Positions 51,990 through 62,085 of a stretch of 64,000 bases of DNA are shown here, piece after piece (position 1 is the first letter of the stretch; every line of letters starts with the position of its first letter). Below the pieces are notes generated by a model. The model did no database searches, was not told the origin of the DNA, and saw only the letters and a program-made list of their open reading frames with translations. The stretch spans positions 24,077,934 through 24,141,933 of the forward strand of contig OX621252.1 of the NCBI GenBank assembly GCA_951640165.1, read 5' to 3'. The position numbers were made by a program, and so were the translations under genes. The stretch is from Pseudoips prasinana (lineage: Eukaryota > Arthropoda > Insecta > Lepidoptera > Nolidae).

Positions 51990-52175
51990 CCCGAGATTTG
52001 TCCACTGAATCTTGGGGGACATGTTATAATAGTCACGCTTGACGATCGCAGTATGATGGTTATAGTACTAAGATAGACTTTTACTATGGCCGTTCCCTGG
52101 TAGATATATCTCAGGACGACTTCTACTCCGCCCATGGGACGAGATGGCGTGGGATGGGATATTATGTGGAACTTA
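51990..52175 (-). mobile_element. SINE-X, diverged
   Basis: Reverse of SINE-X: CTTGGGGGACATGTTATAAT, CACGCTTGACGATCGCAGTA, GGCCGTTCCCTGGTAG, TCAGGACGACTTCTACTCC and CGAGATGGCGTGGG. Confidence 0.68.
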
Positions 52176-52239
52176 TTATGTGGAACTTAATTTTAGTTAA
52201 CTAAATATCGTTACTGTTGTAAAATAAATCTTATTGTAA

Positions 52240-52400
52240 ATTATTTCCTACAATCCGTGTACCTAAATATCTATATGTACCTAGAAATAATTATAAATTA
52301 ATTATATATTACTGCAAACATGTTCTGACTATTTGCGGGCGCTTTTTTAAAGTCTACGTGAATAACACATTTTTATTTATTTTATTTATTTATTCGTCGC
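52240..52400 (+). mobile_element. LINE-T 3' end
   Basis: CCGTGTACCTAAATATC, CTGCAAACATGTTCTGAC, GGCGCTTTTTTAAAGTCTAC and GTGAATAACAC. Confidence 0.65.
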
Positions 52401-52437
52401 CATTACATTATTTTGTTTATATACGTTTGTACTTTAT

Positions 52438-52597
52438 ATAGGTTTTTGAGTGTAAGAGTGTCTATGTTTGTTACTCTTTCAAGCAAAAACTACCGGAGGG
52501 ATTTTGATGAAACTTTGTAGTAACATAGCTTATATATCCGAATAACACATAGGCTACAATTTATAAAGTTTAACGCAGGTACAACCGCGGGGCATTA
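52438..52597 (+). mobile_element. Heli-2-type element, ends missing
   Basis: GTTACTCTTTCAAGC, GAAACTTTGTAGTAACATAG, ACATAGGCTACAATTTATAA and CAACCGCGGGGC; the terminal CTAG is lost. Confidence 0.6.
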
Positions 52598-52599
52598 AA

Positions 52600-52690
52600 A
52601 CATACAATATAATACAAATAGGTACTCTTTATTGTACACCAAGATTTAAATTTAAAGTAAACAGTTGTATTAAACATAGTACAATGGGAG
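52600..52690 (-). mobile_element. LINE-type 3' end fragment
   Basis: CATACAATATAATACAAATA and TACTCTTTATTGTACACCAA, as at 16.8 kb. Confidence 0.55.
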
Positions 52691-53364
52691 GTCTTGTCGT
52701 TAACTGGCTGAATATAGGCTACGGCAGTCAATCTCGACAGAGGATAGCCAGCTACGGATGACGTGTTGCACTCTCTATTCCGACTCGACTTTAACGAGGA
52801 GAGATAAGGTGCAGGCGAGTTTTACATGCTATCCGAGGCACAGGAGTGGGAGAGACATCGCTATCTTCGATACTCGGAGTTGTAACTGGGTGTTTTTAAA
52901 AATCAAACAAGCACCAATGACCCAGGTTATCATCGCTTGATGGTCCAACGCGAGACGCAAGAGAGTCCAATTAACGCATAATATTTACCTAAAATAATTC
53001 AGCCTCAAAAATATGCTTAATTGATGTACTCAAGAATTAGTTTAAAGTAACAGTAATAGGCAGTCCTATCCTTAAAAACCTCTAGCTCGTATTTAAAATG
53101 GGTATACTAATATAGTTCAAACAATCTGCGGGGAGGTAGACGTTTTTAAGGTTGGACTACCCACACTTAAAAAAATATCTCGAGTTTACATTTGTGTAAT
53201 ATTAATTATTAGTATTTCAAGTGTTTCAGTTATTCTTTTGTTTTAATTAGTTTATTTCATTTAACTTTGATTTTGTTTTCATTAGTTTATTTCATTTCGA
53301 TTTTGTTTTGTGTCACTTTTATAAAAATTATGTTCTTGCTATAACACCTTAAAATGTTCTGCAT
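52691..53364. other. No gene; unclassified
   Basis: 52700-52970 has moderate GC and phrases seen near repeat W (CTATCCGAGGCACAGGAG). 53040-53360 is AT-rich with a T/G-rich near-duplicate (AGTTTATTTCATTT twice). Confidence 0.35.
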
Positions 53365-53574
53365 TTAATTATAATAATATCCTGGGACAACATTCACACA
53401 CGGCCCTCTCATCCCAAACTAAGCTGAGCTTGTACTATGGAAATCAGATGACTGGTATACTACATATACTACTTTTCTTTTACTTTTCATTTGTAAATAG
53501 ACACAAATATCTGTCCTGGGTGGGAATCGAACCCACGACCTGAGGCGTGAAAAGCAAGTCAGCCGGCCCGTCAA
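53365..53574 (-). mobile_element. SINE-B, with a small internal change
   Basis: Reverse of the shared 3' end (CTCATCCCAAACTAAGCTG), then CTTTTCTTTTACTTTTC, and a clear B box in reverse (GGGAATCGAACCCACGACC) with GCCGGCCCGTCA at the head. Confidence 0.8.
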
Positions 53575-53674
53575 TTATATTACTATGATTAATTACTAGA
53601 TTTAGGAGATATTATTTTTATTTGATAATAATAATAATTTTCAGACATATTTAAAGTGAACTGTATAAATTTAA

Positions 53675-53753
53675 GTGCAGGTGACACCCTGGATTAACAC
53701 ATAGGCTATAATTAATAAAGTTTAACCCGGGTATAACCGCGGGGCACAGCTAG
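53675..53753 (+). mobile_element. Heli-2-type 3' end
   Basis: GGTGACACCCTGGATTAACA, CCGGGTATAACCGCGG hairpin region and GGGCACAG plus CTAG (53750-53753). Confidence 0.62.
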
Positions 53754-53759
53754 TAATAT

Positions 53760-54784
53760 ATATATTTTTTTTAGTTTTAATAAGGAAGCACAACGCATGA
53801 ATACAACATACAATAAAATATTAATACTAGGTATATAATGAAATTTAACAGCTACTTACTGGTTGTCTAAATAAATAAACGAATCAAACCTAAAACGAAC
53901 TTAAAGAACTAGTCAGGCAATATTGTTTTCCTAATAACGCAAATGCGAAGAGGTGCGCCTCGTTGTCCATTTCATTGGTGCCCGTAATCCTTATGTAATA
54001 GCCGGCGACAAGATAGACCCATCACCCTGTTCCAATCAAATAGGAAATGCAAACTGTTCATGACAATACTAGCTATTACGGACACATACATCCGTCTGAA
54101 ATTACTTACTTGCTTTCGTTTGTTTTTTGGTACTGACTTCAAAAATAGGCAGAAAAAAAAATATGTATGACAGGAAAAAAATAAGAGGTACCTAATCGTC
54201 AATAGGATTTTTTGTGAATTAGTATATAATATATCATTATTATTATTATATATATTTATATTCATAAAAAATATATTTTACCAAAAAAACACAATGTTCA
54301 CGAACATTATTATTATTAGAATTAATATTAAATAATTACATATTATTACGAGTATATTATAAACTTTCCGTAGTAGGCTAGGCTTATTCATGACAATTCC
54401 ATCGAATAACATTTTAAAATTTAAAAAAGGAATCTTGTATGATTCTCTTCGAGCCATTTCAATTTGATGTTGAGCGAGTTGTAACCGTAGTAAGCTTAGG
54501 GTGCAACGAACTAGTTCAATGTTGAACGGTATGCCAACGCCATCTGCTATCGAATAGGAGAAGTTATTTTGCGTTTAAATAAACAATCAGCAAAGATATC
54601 TACTATTTCATTACATTAATTCTATGTAGAGCCCTGATTTTTTTAAAGCGTGATTGTATTTTTCAAATCATCCAAACTTTTAGTTTACACACATTGCAGT
54701 ACGTCAACATTACTAAAGGTGGAGCCACTGTGTATTTTCAGGTAATTTAACTTTCTCTCAGTTCATTATATCCACGACTAAATA
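53760..54784. other. No gene; unique DNA
   Basis: The 97-codon frame at 53972-54265 (minus) is AT-rich low complexity with no domain. No repeat family is supported. Confidence 0.35.
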
Positions 54785-54786
54785 TT

Positions 54787-54831
54787 TAAGCCAATTATTA
54801 TCATTAACGTAATGATAATAATTGGTTTAAC
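54787..54831. repeat. Short-loop palindrome (about 20-bp arms, loop ACG)
   Basis: The inner arms CCAATTATTATCATTA and TAATGATAATAATTGG are perfect; the outer bases add one mismatch. Confidence 0.85.
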
Positions 54832-55212
54832 TAAATGTTGACGAAAACTTTACTATTTTTTATAACTTTAACCCAAGTTGAGCTACCTTTGCTACTCATC
54901 GCTAGATGGCAAAAGTAGTAAGTACGAATTAAAAAGTTCATACATTTGTTTTGACATAAAGAGAACTTATAAAAATACCAATAAGTAGAAGTATGCTTTT
55001 CTTATTGGTATTTTAAGGAATATTCTAAGTAAGTTTTATTTTGTATTTAAAATTTATCTATATTAATAATTCATAAATGAATATCAATTCTACGATACTC
55101 TTTGGGTGCATTACCATTCCTAACAAATAACAAAACACAGGGCAATTTACGTGAACGTGGCTATTACTATTACCACTAAATGCGCTAGGTTTGCAGTGAA
55201 AAAAATTATATT
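54832..55212. other. No gene; one hairpin
   Basis: AAAATACCAATAAG near 54974 and CTTATTGGTATTTT near 54999 form a 14-bp hairpin. The rest is AT-rich and unique. Confidence 0.4.
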
Positions 55213-55370
55213 CTAGTAGCTATTCCACGCGGTTTTACCCGCGTTTAAATTTTATAAATTTTATAGCTTATGTGTTATTCGGATATATTATCGATATTAC
55301 CACAAAGTTTCATCAAAGTCGTTTTAGTTCGTGCCTATTAAAAAGTGTGTTAGTATCTCAAGATATATAT
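55213..55370 (-). mobile_element. Heli-2-type element, diverged
   Basis: TAGCTATTCCACGCGG, TTTTACCCGCGTTTAAAT, TTATGTGTTATTCGGATATA and ACAAAGTTTCATCAAAG; ends are degraded. Confidence 0.58.
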
Positions 55371-55654
55371 TATTATTATTAGTTAATTGTATTCGTATAA
55401 AGAATAAAACTCTTAAATGGAAGCAGTCTTTTAATTATATTCTAAGACCCTCATAGGCCTCGTACCCGGAGGGACAAAACACGAATTATCCCACAGGAAT
55501 CGAATTATGTCCGTCGCAAAGTATCAAAACTTGACGCAATTATCCCTTCCACCCCTATGCGGATCTGTCGCATCATCTTCGCCCTCCCTCCCTTGGTGAT
55601 GAAGATATGCTAATGATCCTTAGTAGGACGCGAGGGATACACTTTTGAGTTACA

Positions 55655-55793
55655 TACAGCACATCCAGCTACCCCAATCTGTCAAAATTCTTTAATAGAT
55701 TTTCAACTTTATCACATTAAGTATAAGGTTCACTTTCAATTGGGTAAATTATATATAGAAAGAAAAGCTTGATGTGCTGGCGTCTGTACGTAT
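55655..55793. mobile_element. MITE-B, one arm altered
   Basis: CAGCACATCCAGCTACCCC at the left and GATGTGCTGGCGTCTGTAC at the right; the inner right arm is replaced by an AT-rich stretch. Confidence 0.72.
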
Positions 55794-55973
55794 CCGTCTA
55801 TGTAGGTAGCTTCGTGGAATTGAAATATTGTCAGCATTAATATCAATATTTTCATGTTTATATTTGTGTTAATGTAAACTAGGTATAATATAATAGCGTG
55901 TTCAACCGCAGATAACGAAGTCCTGGGCTCTAATCCCAGGTCGGGTCAAAAGTGATTTTGGGATTTTTCTGTC

Positions 55974-56058
55974 ATCATCATCATATCAACCGAAAGACGT
56001 CCACAGCTGGACAAAGGCCTCCCCCAAAGATCTCCACAATTGCCGGTTTTGCGCTATA
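55974..56058 (-). mobile_element. RTE-1 3' end, first half
   Basis: ATCATCATCATATCAACCG, CCACAGCTGGACAAAGGCC and ATTGCCGGTTTTGCGCTAT. It continues at 56388 (CGCATCCAGCGG). Confidence 0.75.
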
Positions 56059-56059
56059 C

Positions 56060-56387
56060 CCCATAAGTGTGCCCTCAGGTATTAGCTTAAATTAAGCTAC
56101 TGGTTGAGAGCCTTTCGCGCCAGCCCATTGCTCATTGTTTTCAATTCTTTATTTTGATAAATATAACAATGATAGCTTAGTAACTTGCTATTTATTATTT
56201 ATTTTAGGATATTAAAAATATATGTGACGAAACAGAGCGCACGGACGGACTAATTCAAAAATATTTTGTTGCTTTAATTACTGTTTTTAAACTGTGTTTA
56301 TGTAATACATTGTGTGCTTGAAAAGTACCAGTGTATGTAAATACCCAAGTGCTGAATAAATTTCATTATTTCATCATTTCATTATTT
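56060..56387 (+). mobile_element. Repeat F inserted in RTE-1
   Basis: CCCTCAGGTATTAGC, GGTTGAGAGCCTTTCGCGCC, GGACGGACTAATTCAAAAAT and GCTGAATAAATTTCATTATT with a TTTCATCATTTCATTATTTC tail, as at 35.2 kb. Confidence 0.7.
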
Positions 56388-56656
56388 CGCATCCAGCGGT
56401 TTTCAGCGACCCGCATAAGATCATCGCTCCATCTTTTAGTCCCACACTGCGGAAGATTATTCTGTAAAAAGAAAAAATTCTTAGTATCAGGCCGAAATCT
56501 GGGGGTCGAAATTTTACTATTATGTTATGAATAGTTTTGTAGCGATCGACTTGTATGTATCCTATTATTTGCTATCCCAAATATCTTTAGAAATACCGTC
56601 CAAAAAATGAATTCTTTGTTGAAATTGGTCAAATATTATAATTACGTCGAATGTCA

Positions 56657-56868
56657 TCCTAACTAATATTATAAATGCGAAAGTAACTTTGTCTGTCTGT
56701 CTGTCTGTTACTCTTTCACGCCAAAACTACTGAAAGGATTTGAATGAAATTTGGTATACAGATGGTCTAGACCCTGAGAAAGAACATAGGCTAATTTTTA
56801 TAGTTAGCATAACACATAGGCCATATTTTATGAAGTTTAACGCGGGTAAAACCGCGGGGCACAGCTAG
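56657..56868 (+). mobile_element. Heli-2-type element, full length
   Basis: TCCTAACTAATATTATAAAT start, CACGCCAAAACTACTG, CATAGGCCATATTTTATG, hairpin CGCGGGTAAAACCGCG, GGGCACAG and CTAG (56865-56868), between A and T. Confidence 0.78.
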
Positions 56869-57212
56869 TATAATATAAAATATGATTACAACTTATTTTT
56901 TCAAACTAATGTATTAAAAGGGGGCGGGGGTTATAGTAGCGAGGTGCCTTACCCACTTCTTCGGGAGGACTGACTACTTCCATGTAAGTATACACGCTCT
57001 TCTATTTTAAGGAGAAAGTCAAAATAAAGCCTACTGGCAATCAATCGGGACATAAATGAAGTGATTGCATCACACAATCTGCTCGCGATCCTCGATAACA
57101 TTGTTTTCAACTGCGTAATGGAAGCATGTAGAGGGGAGGCTTTATTCTGTAAATTCAAAGTGCAGCCAGGAATTTCCGATGGTATATTGTAATCGTTTCT
57201 ACCAGTATTAAT
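56869..57212. other. No gene; nothing recognised
   Basis: Moderate GC. The minus-strand 105-codon frame ending at 56949 overlaps a SINE and shows no domain. Confidence 0.3.
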
Positions 57213-57610
57213 AATAATATCGTTGGACATTATGCACACACGGCCATCTGATCCCAAACGAAGCACAGCTTGTGCTATAGAAACCAGATAACTGGTAGAT
57301 TACATATACTACTTTTCTTTAGTATATACTTACTTATATAGATAACTAGCTGTGCCCCGTGGTTTCACCCGCGTTAAATTTTATTAATTATAGCCTATGT
57401 GTTATATTACTACAGAGTTTCATCAAAATACGTTCTGTAGATTTTGCGTGAAAGAGTACCAAACATCCATACATCTATCCATACTCACAAACTTTCGCAT
57501 TTATAATATTAGTTGGTACACCCAGACTCAGGACAAACAGACATGTTCATGCACACAAATATCTGTCCTGGGTGGGAATCGAACCCACAACCTGCGGCGT
57601 GAAAGTTGGG
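57213..57610 (-). mobile_element. SINE-B split by a Helitron-like insertion
   Basis: Reverse SINE-B: GGACATTATGCACACACGGC, ATCTGATCCCAAACG, CTTATATAGATAA, then after the insertion TACACCCAGACTCAGGAC and the B box GGGAATCGAACCC. Rejoined, it reads almost like other SINE-B copies. Confidence 0.82.
57346..57516 (-). mobile_element. Heli-2-type element inserted in SINE-B
   Basis: CTAG at the left (57346-57349, after A), GTGGTTTCACCCGCG, GAGTTTCATCAAAATACG, and a right end TTTATAATATTAGTTGG followed by T. No target duplication, as Helitrons insert. Confidence 0.78.
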
Positions 57611-57721
57611 GCGCATTGGATCCAGTGGTAGCATTAAAGCGCGACCGTCGTTATTAACACAAGGTCCGTCATAATAATAATACCTTAATATAGACAGATC
57701 CATTAACAATATGTAGTAAAA

Positions 57722-57960
57722 ATATTAGATTTAAACTAGATAATTAAACATAATCTCTTGACAATAACTTGATACGAGCTAGCTAAATATCATTGCTATA
57801 ATAAAATAAATTTTATAAATGTTTTCATACAATGTGTACCTACATATCTATGTTACTAGAAATAATAATGTATACAACTATATTACTACAAACATGTTCT
57901 GACTATTTACAAACGCTTTTTTAAACTCTACGTGAATAAAAACTTTTTTTATTTTATGTT
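57722..57960 (+). mobile_element. LINE-T 3' end, longest copy
   Basis: AACATAATCTCTTGACAATA, GAGCTAGCTAAATATC, ATATCTATGTTACTAGAAAT, ACATGTTCTGACTATTTAC and GTGAATAAAAAC. Confidence 0.7.
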
Positions 57961-58087
57961 ATTTAAAAAAAAGGCAAGAATCCATTTACCAAACACGCCA
58001 ATCGGCCCGTCTGTTATTACTTACTTTCCACCCTAGCTCCACCTGGGTGGAAATTCGTGCGACAAAACCTCAACAACTTTCATCGAC

Positions 58088-58205
58088 TGGCCTATAGGTC
58101 CAGTGGTTAGTGGCCTTGACTGCTAAGCCAGAGATCGTGGGTTCGATGCCTACCAGGGCAAATCTTTGAGTGATGAGCACGATTATTTGTTCTATTGTAT
58201 AGTAT
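58088..58205 (+). mobile_element. SINE-C head and body
   Basis: GGTCCAGTGGTTAGTGGCC, GACTGCTAAGCCAGAG, B box GGGTTCGATGCC and GATGAGCACGATTATTTG; the 3' end is missing. Confidence 0.75.
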
Positions 58206-58223
58206 TAAATGTATAGTACGTAT

Positions 58224-58750
58224 TGTATATATTTGGAGTGCACGATGGAGAGTTAGTGCCAACTTTAATGTATGGAAGTGAAAGTTAGGTATGGCAGAAA
58301 AAGAATGAAAGTAAAATAAATGCAGTAGAAATGAGAGCTCTGAGAAGTATGTGTGGTGTGACTTTGAGAGACAGAATTCTAAATACTGATGTAAGAGAGC
58401 GTTGTGGTGTGAAAGAGGATGTAGTCACAATGATTGAAAAAGGAATGCTGAGATGGTTTGGCCATTTAGAAAGGATGAATGAAAGAAGATTGACCAAAGA
58501 AGTATACCTGGCCTGTGTGAGTGGGACAACCGGAAGGGGAAGACCACGTCGAACATTCTCTGACCAAATTGGAGATGTTCTCAAGAAAGGGCAGGTCAGA
58601 AGTACCCTAAACCGGCGAGCATGTATGAAGAATATAATGACAGTAATCGAGGCAAAAGAAGTATGCAAAGATCGTGACAAATGGAAATCCGTTGTCTCTG
58701 CCTACCCCTCTGGGAAACAGGCGTGAGTCTATGTATGTATGTATATATTT
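58224..58750 (+). mobile_element. LINE-2, 5'-truncated, with 11-bp target-site duplications
   Basis: TGTATATATTT lies on both sides (58224-58234 and 58740-58750). It ends TGAGTCTATGTATGTATG as at 16.2 kb. It starts slightly further upstream than that copy. Confidence 0.82.
58268..58726 (+). pseudogene. LINE-2 ORF2 C-terminal fragment with one nonsense codon
   Basis: MYGSES is followed by TAG (58286-58288) where the 15.7-kb copy has TGG. After that the frame is open: [56 protein letters not shown] and SAYPSGKQA. It is the end of a non-LTR reverse transcriptase without catalytic motifs. The two copies are close to identical at the protein level, so the family moved recently. Confidence 0.85.
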
Positions 58751-58899
58751 ACCGTACCTAAGAAATTAATATGATAATTTGTAAATAATTTACTTTTTGA
58801 GAGAAATAAATGCATTTATTATTTATATATTATAGATAGTATTCTTAATTATTATTATTTATAATTATAATAAGTAAATACATTTTTTACACCTAAGTG

Positions 58900-59012
58900 C
58901 ACCTACCATGATCTCTCAGCACTACCCTAAGGTTAACTGGTAGAAAATGCCTTTGGCATTAAGTCCGCCTATGTACATTCCCATTGTACTGAAGTATTAA
59001 TAAATAAAAAAA
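58900..59012 (+). mobile_element. LINE-3 3' end
   Basis: CACTACCCTAAGGTTAACTG, AAAATGCCTTTGGCATTAAG and TTAATAAATAAAAAAAATG match 43020-43115. Confidence 0.72.
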
Positions 59013-59014
59013 AT

Positions 59015-59100
59015 GTTCTATATCGGCTTGCCATAGAACAGGCTTTGCCTAGTTTAAGATCTGATATCAGATTGTTAGTTGTCCCAAAATACTTATTTAT
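59015..59100 (+). mobile_element. SINE-C 3' fragment
   Basis: GGCTTGCCATAGAACAGGC, TTTAAGATCTGATATCAG and GTTAGTTGTCCCAAAATAC. Confidence 0.6.
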
Positions 59101-59154
59101 ATATATTTCAAATTCAAAAAGTCAATATTAAAAGTATAATATTAAAAGTTCACA

Positions 59155-59346
59155 TAAATAAAGGTTAAAAATTACTTAATCAATCGTTAAATCGGCTTCC
59201 TTGAGCACATGTGACGTCATAAATGGTCCGGAATCGATTGCCAACGTTGAAGCCGATTTAACGATGGATTAAGTAATGTTTAACCTTTATTTATTTGAAC
59301 GCCATTTAAGAAATCGATGTTCGACGACTTAGCCAGTAGAGCCCCA
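59155..59346. mobile_element. MITE-A, left tip missing
   Basis: ATAAATAAAGGTTAAAAATT, CGTTAAATCGGCTTCC, GGTCCGGAATCGATTG and the complete right arm to CCAGTAGAGCCCCAGG. Confidence 0.75.
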
Positions 59347-59864
59347 GGACTACATTAACATGAAAATGCAGCTATTTGCAGTGTTGCTGCTAGATCGAAA
59401 AAATGTTGACGTTGCTACCCAGGATTCACATTTAGTTTTGCTAGAACATTTAGAACATGCCTTTGTTCGAAGGAGAATTTGACCTCAAATATGAGGTGAA
59501 ATGTGAGTGAGGTCACTAGAGGTCATTGAGGATGAGTTAATGGCGCGGCACAAGTTACTATAAGGTGGGCTCTATGTTTGCCTGCCGTCTTCATGTATCA
59601 ATACAAATTCAATACAATTAAATACAAACAATGAGAAAGAAAGAAGAATATAACCAAGTCGCCAAAACTACTAGCCTGTTTAACTGACTGCAAAAAAAGG
59701 AAGCCCATCTTTTTTCAATTCGTAATTTGGGAACAAAATTTTAATTGGAAGGCATTTTCATGATATAAAGCGCCTTAAGCTAGAGAGCATCCCAAAGATC
59801 TTATTGATGGTTCTCCGTAGGGTACTATGCACATTTGATTTGGTTAATAAATAGAATCAACATC
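59347..59864. other. No gene; unique DNA
   Basis: No family or frame recognised. Confidence 0.35.
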
Positions 59865-59928
59865 ATAATCATCATCATATCAGCCAAGGATCTCCACAAT
59901 GGCCGGTTTTGTGCTGCCCACATCGCCC
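59865..59928 (-). mobile_element. RTE-1 3' fragment
   Basis: ATCATCATCATATCAGCCAA, GGATCTCCACAATGGCCGG and TTTTGTGCTGCCCACATCGC. Confidence 0.6.
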
Positions 59929-59929
59929 G

Positions 59930-60400
59930 TAAATAAATAATAAATAAATTATTGAAAAAAAAACGGCCTTTGCAGCAAATGCAGACGAGCGTGTAAGCCG
60001 CGGCGTCCCAGCCGCTTACCTACACCATCACCCAAGCACCCACGTAGCGAAGATCATTATCTGGCACGAGAAAGTTGGGAGGAATCTAGTTAGACCCTCC
60101 CCCTCCCCCCCGACAGCCTTAACTTGCCATAACCAGTTTAAGCGAGTTCTGTAGTTGGGCACCTGCGATTGCTGCGATACAAGACGAACTCACGGTTTGT
60201 CTTGTGTTGGATATTGTTTTTGGTAGTTATTAGATATGCTGATCACGGGTGGTTTTGGCTTTTGTAGTTTAGTGGATTAGTTGAAGTTAAATACTCTAAA
60301 AACTACAACAAGTTGATTATGTATGTATCCAACATATCCTCTACAATGCAACTGTGTTTATTTATTTTTATAGAATAGAATAGAAGTATAGTATAATATA
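59930..60400. other. No gene; short GC-rich island
   Basis: 59960-60190 is GC-rich (GTGTAAGCCGCGGCGTCCCA, ACCCTCCCCCTCCCCCCCG) with no repeat match. Confidence 0.35.
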
Positions 60401-60404
60401 TCTA

Positions 60405-60492
60405 ATGTATACAACTATATTACTACAAACATGTTCTGACTATTTACAAGCGCTTTTTTAAAGTCTACGTGAATAAAAACCTTTTTTTATTT
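60405..60492 (+). mobile_element. LINE-T 3' end
   Basis: AATGTATACAACTATATTAC, ACATGTTCTGACTATTTAC, AAGCGCTTTTTTAAAGTC and GTGAATAAAAACC. Confidence 0.7.
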
Positions 60493-60739
60493 AATAATTT
60501 TATTTTATTTATTTGTAAGAATGTTGTTGTCACAGGTTGTTACGGTTTAAAATGTCCAAAATATTCTGCCGTTTCCGCCGCACAAATCTTTACAGGTCAA
60601 TACAAATTCAATTTACAAAATTAATAATACTAAAAGAATTACCAAGTAGGCACTGAAAAAGGGCACAGTTTTAGTTATGGTCTAATTTTATCATTTATGT
60701 CCATATTATCTTACGACTGCCTTGTTCAATGGCATAGGG

Positions 60740-60963
60740 ATATTTATTATGGATGTTAGGGTATGAGTTGGTAGTAAACCTTCCTTCTGAGCCAAAGGTT
60801 CCGCGTTCAATCCTCGCACAAGACAAATATTTGGTGTGGTTGGTACGGCATGAACATGTCTTTTTGTTCTGAGTCTGGGTGTTATTATCTTTATAGGTAT
60901 CTACGAAAGAAAAGTAATAAGTAATTGTAGTAAATCAGTTATCTGGTTTCCATAGTACAAGCA
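60740..60963 (+). mobile_element. SINE-B, diverged head
   Basis: TATGAGTTGGTAGTAAACC, GTTCCGCGTTCAATCCTCGC, CATGAACATGTCTTTTTG and TATCTGGTTTCCATAGTAC. Confidence 0.7.
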
Positions 60964-61094
60964 ATACTGGCAGTATTACACCTCCGTGCATCTAGGGACT
61001 CCGTACATCTAGTGCTGGCAACAATCAGTGGCTTCTATACTCCGATACTAAGTAAGTATTTCTGTTATTTGAAAAATCCCAATATAACTTTTTG

Positions 61095-61205
61095 ACATCG
61101 GCTATCGCCTAATTCACCGATCATCGTTATTGTGATCGGCGTTCAAATAGAGGAAGGTTAAAAATGACTAAATCATTTGTACAATTGGCATTCAATTTTG
61201 GAAAA
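61095..61205. mobile_element. MITE-A-related element, left half
   Basis: CGGCTATCGCC, TTGTGATCGGCGTTCAAATA and GAAGGTTAAAAATGAC resemble 9452-9647. The right half (61470-61600) is separated by repeat H. Confidence 0.6.
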
Positions 61206-61212
61206 ATTCATT

Positions 61213-61411
61213 CAAAGGTCGCCAGAGCTCATCGGGGTGGGGGGGAAGTTTCAGCAACACTTGTTGCGGACTCTTAAAGGCTGGCAACGCACCCGCGACT
61301 CCTCTGGTGTTGCGAGTGTCCATGGGCGGCGGTGATCACTTACCATCAGGTGACCCACTTGCTCGTTTGTCGACCTGTGACATATAAAAAAAAAAAAAAA
61401 AAAAAAAAAAC
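61213..61411 (+). mobile_element. Repeat H with a long A run
   Basis: AAGGTCGCCAGAGCTCATCG, GGCTGGCAACGCACCCGCG, GTGTTGCGAGTGTCCATGG, CTTACCATCAGGTGACCC and a terminal run of about 24 A residues. Confidence 0.76.
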
Positions 61412-61604
61412 GCCTGCACGATACAAGAACTAATGGACGGTACTGACAATACTCAACTCGTAGCTGAATTCTGGGCTGACTTAATTTAAATTGCCATTGA
61501 CACGCTATGAAGAAGATCGGCTTCAATGTTCTAAATCGATTCCGGACCATGTATGTGCTCATGGATGCCAATTGAACGAATAATTTAGTAATTGTGAACC
61601 TCCA
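61412..61604. mobile_element. MITE-A-related element, right half
   Basis: GATCGGCTTCAATGTTC, AATCGATTCCGGACCATG and GCCAATTGAACGAATAATTT correspond to the centre and right arm of the element. Confidence 0.55.
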
Positions 61605-61742
61605 TTCACAAGAAGGACCGATAATCTTATGAGGGTCTCTGGAATCCGCTGGATGCGGATAGCGCAAGACTGGCAATTGTGGAGATCTTTGGGGGAGGCC
61701 TTTGTTCAACACTGGACGTCTTTCGGCTGATATGATGATAAT
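61605..61742 (+). mobile_element. RTE-1 3' end
   Basis: AGAAGGACCGATAATCTTAT, GGATGCGGATAGCGCAAGAC, TTGTGGAGATCTTTGGGGGA and GGCTGATATGATGATAATG. Confidence 0.74.
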
Positions 61743-61863
61743 GAATAATGAAATTGCTGCTGGAACAGAAAGGTTTGCAAGTGGTCAGGCCCAACTAGGA
61801 GGGGCGAGGGCCGCTGAATATTTACAGCGCAAGACCGTGAATTGAAGAAACCAGCCCCCTCAT

Positions 61864-62085
61864 ACACGTCTTAAATCTAGCACTATTATACCCCTGTGTA
61901 GTGTTACACTGCCAGATTTTAGACTCCGGGTCGATACTGAAAATTTCCGTTATCAAAAACATCTCAATATCATTTTATGGGTTGACCCAACATTAAAAGC
62001 CCGCGGACCTCTGGACCTCCTTGACTCAGGTCTAACGCACTATCGCTACACCAACGAAGTGGTCAATAACGTCCAAAACTAACTG
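61864..62085 (-). mobile_element. SINE-E 5' half
   Basis: Reverse of SINE-E: TATTATACCCCTGTGTAG, ACTCCGGGTCGATACTGAA, CATTTTATGGGTTGACCC and GCACTATCGCTACACCAACG. Confidence 0.65.

Larger units (their letters stand above)
55893..56535 (+). mobile_element. SINE-E fragment carrying a three-level nest
   Basis: SINE-E runs at 55893-55973 (AGCGTGTTCAACCGCAG, GTGATTTTGGGATTTTTCTG) and resumes at about 56455-56520 (ATTCTGTAAAAAGAAAAAAT, CAGGCCGAAATCTGGGG). Between lie two halves of a minus-strand RTE-1 (55974-56058 and 56388-56438), which in turn enclose repeat F. Confidence 0.72.

Noticed and set aside
53972..54265. 97-codon minus-strand frame
   Set aside because: Asn/Ile/Phe-rich translation of AT-rich DNA without domain or conserved start.
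54700..54760. TATTTTCAG followed by GTAATTT, resembling splice acceptor and donor
   Set aside because: The two signals are adjacent with no exon between them, and no open frame supports an exon.
56949..57266. 105-codon minus-strand frame
   Set aside because: Its start lies in a SINE-B tail and no domain is recognisable in the rest.
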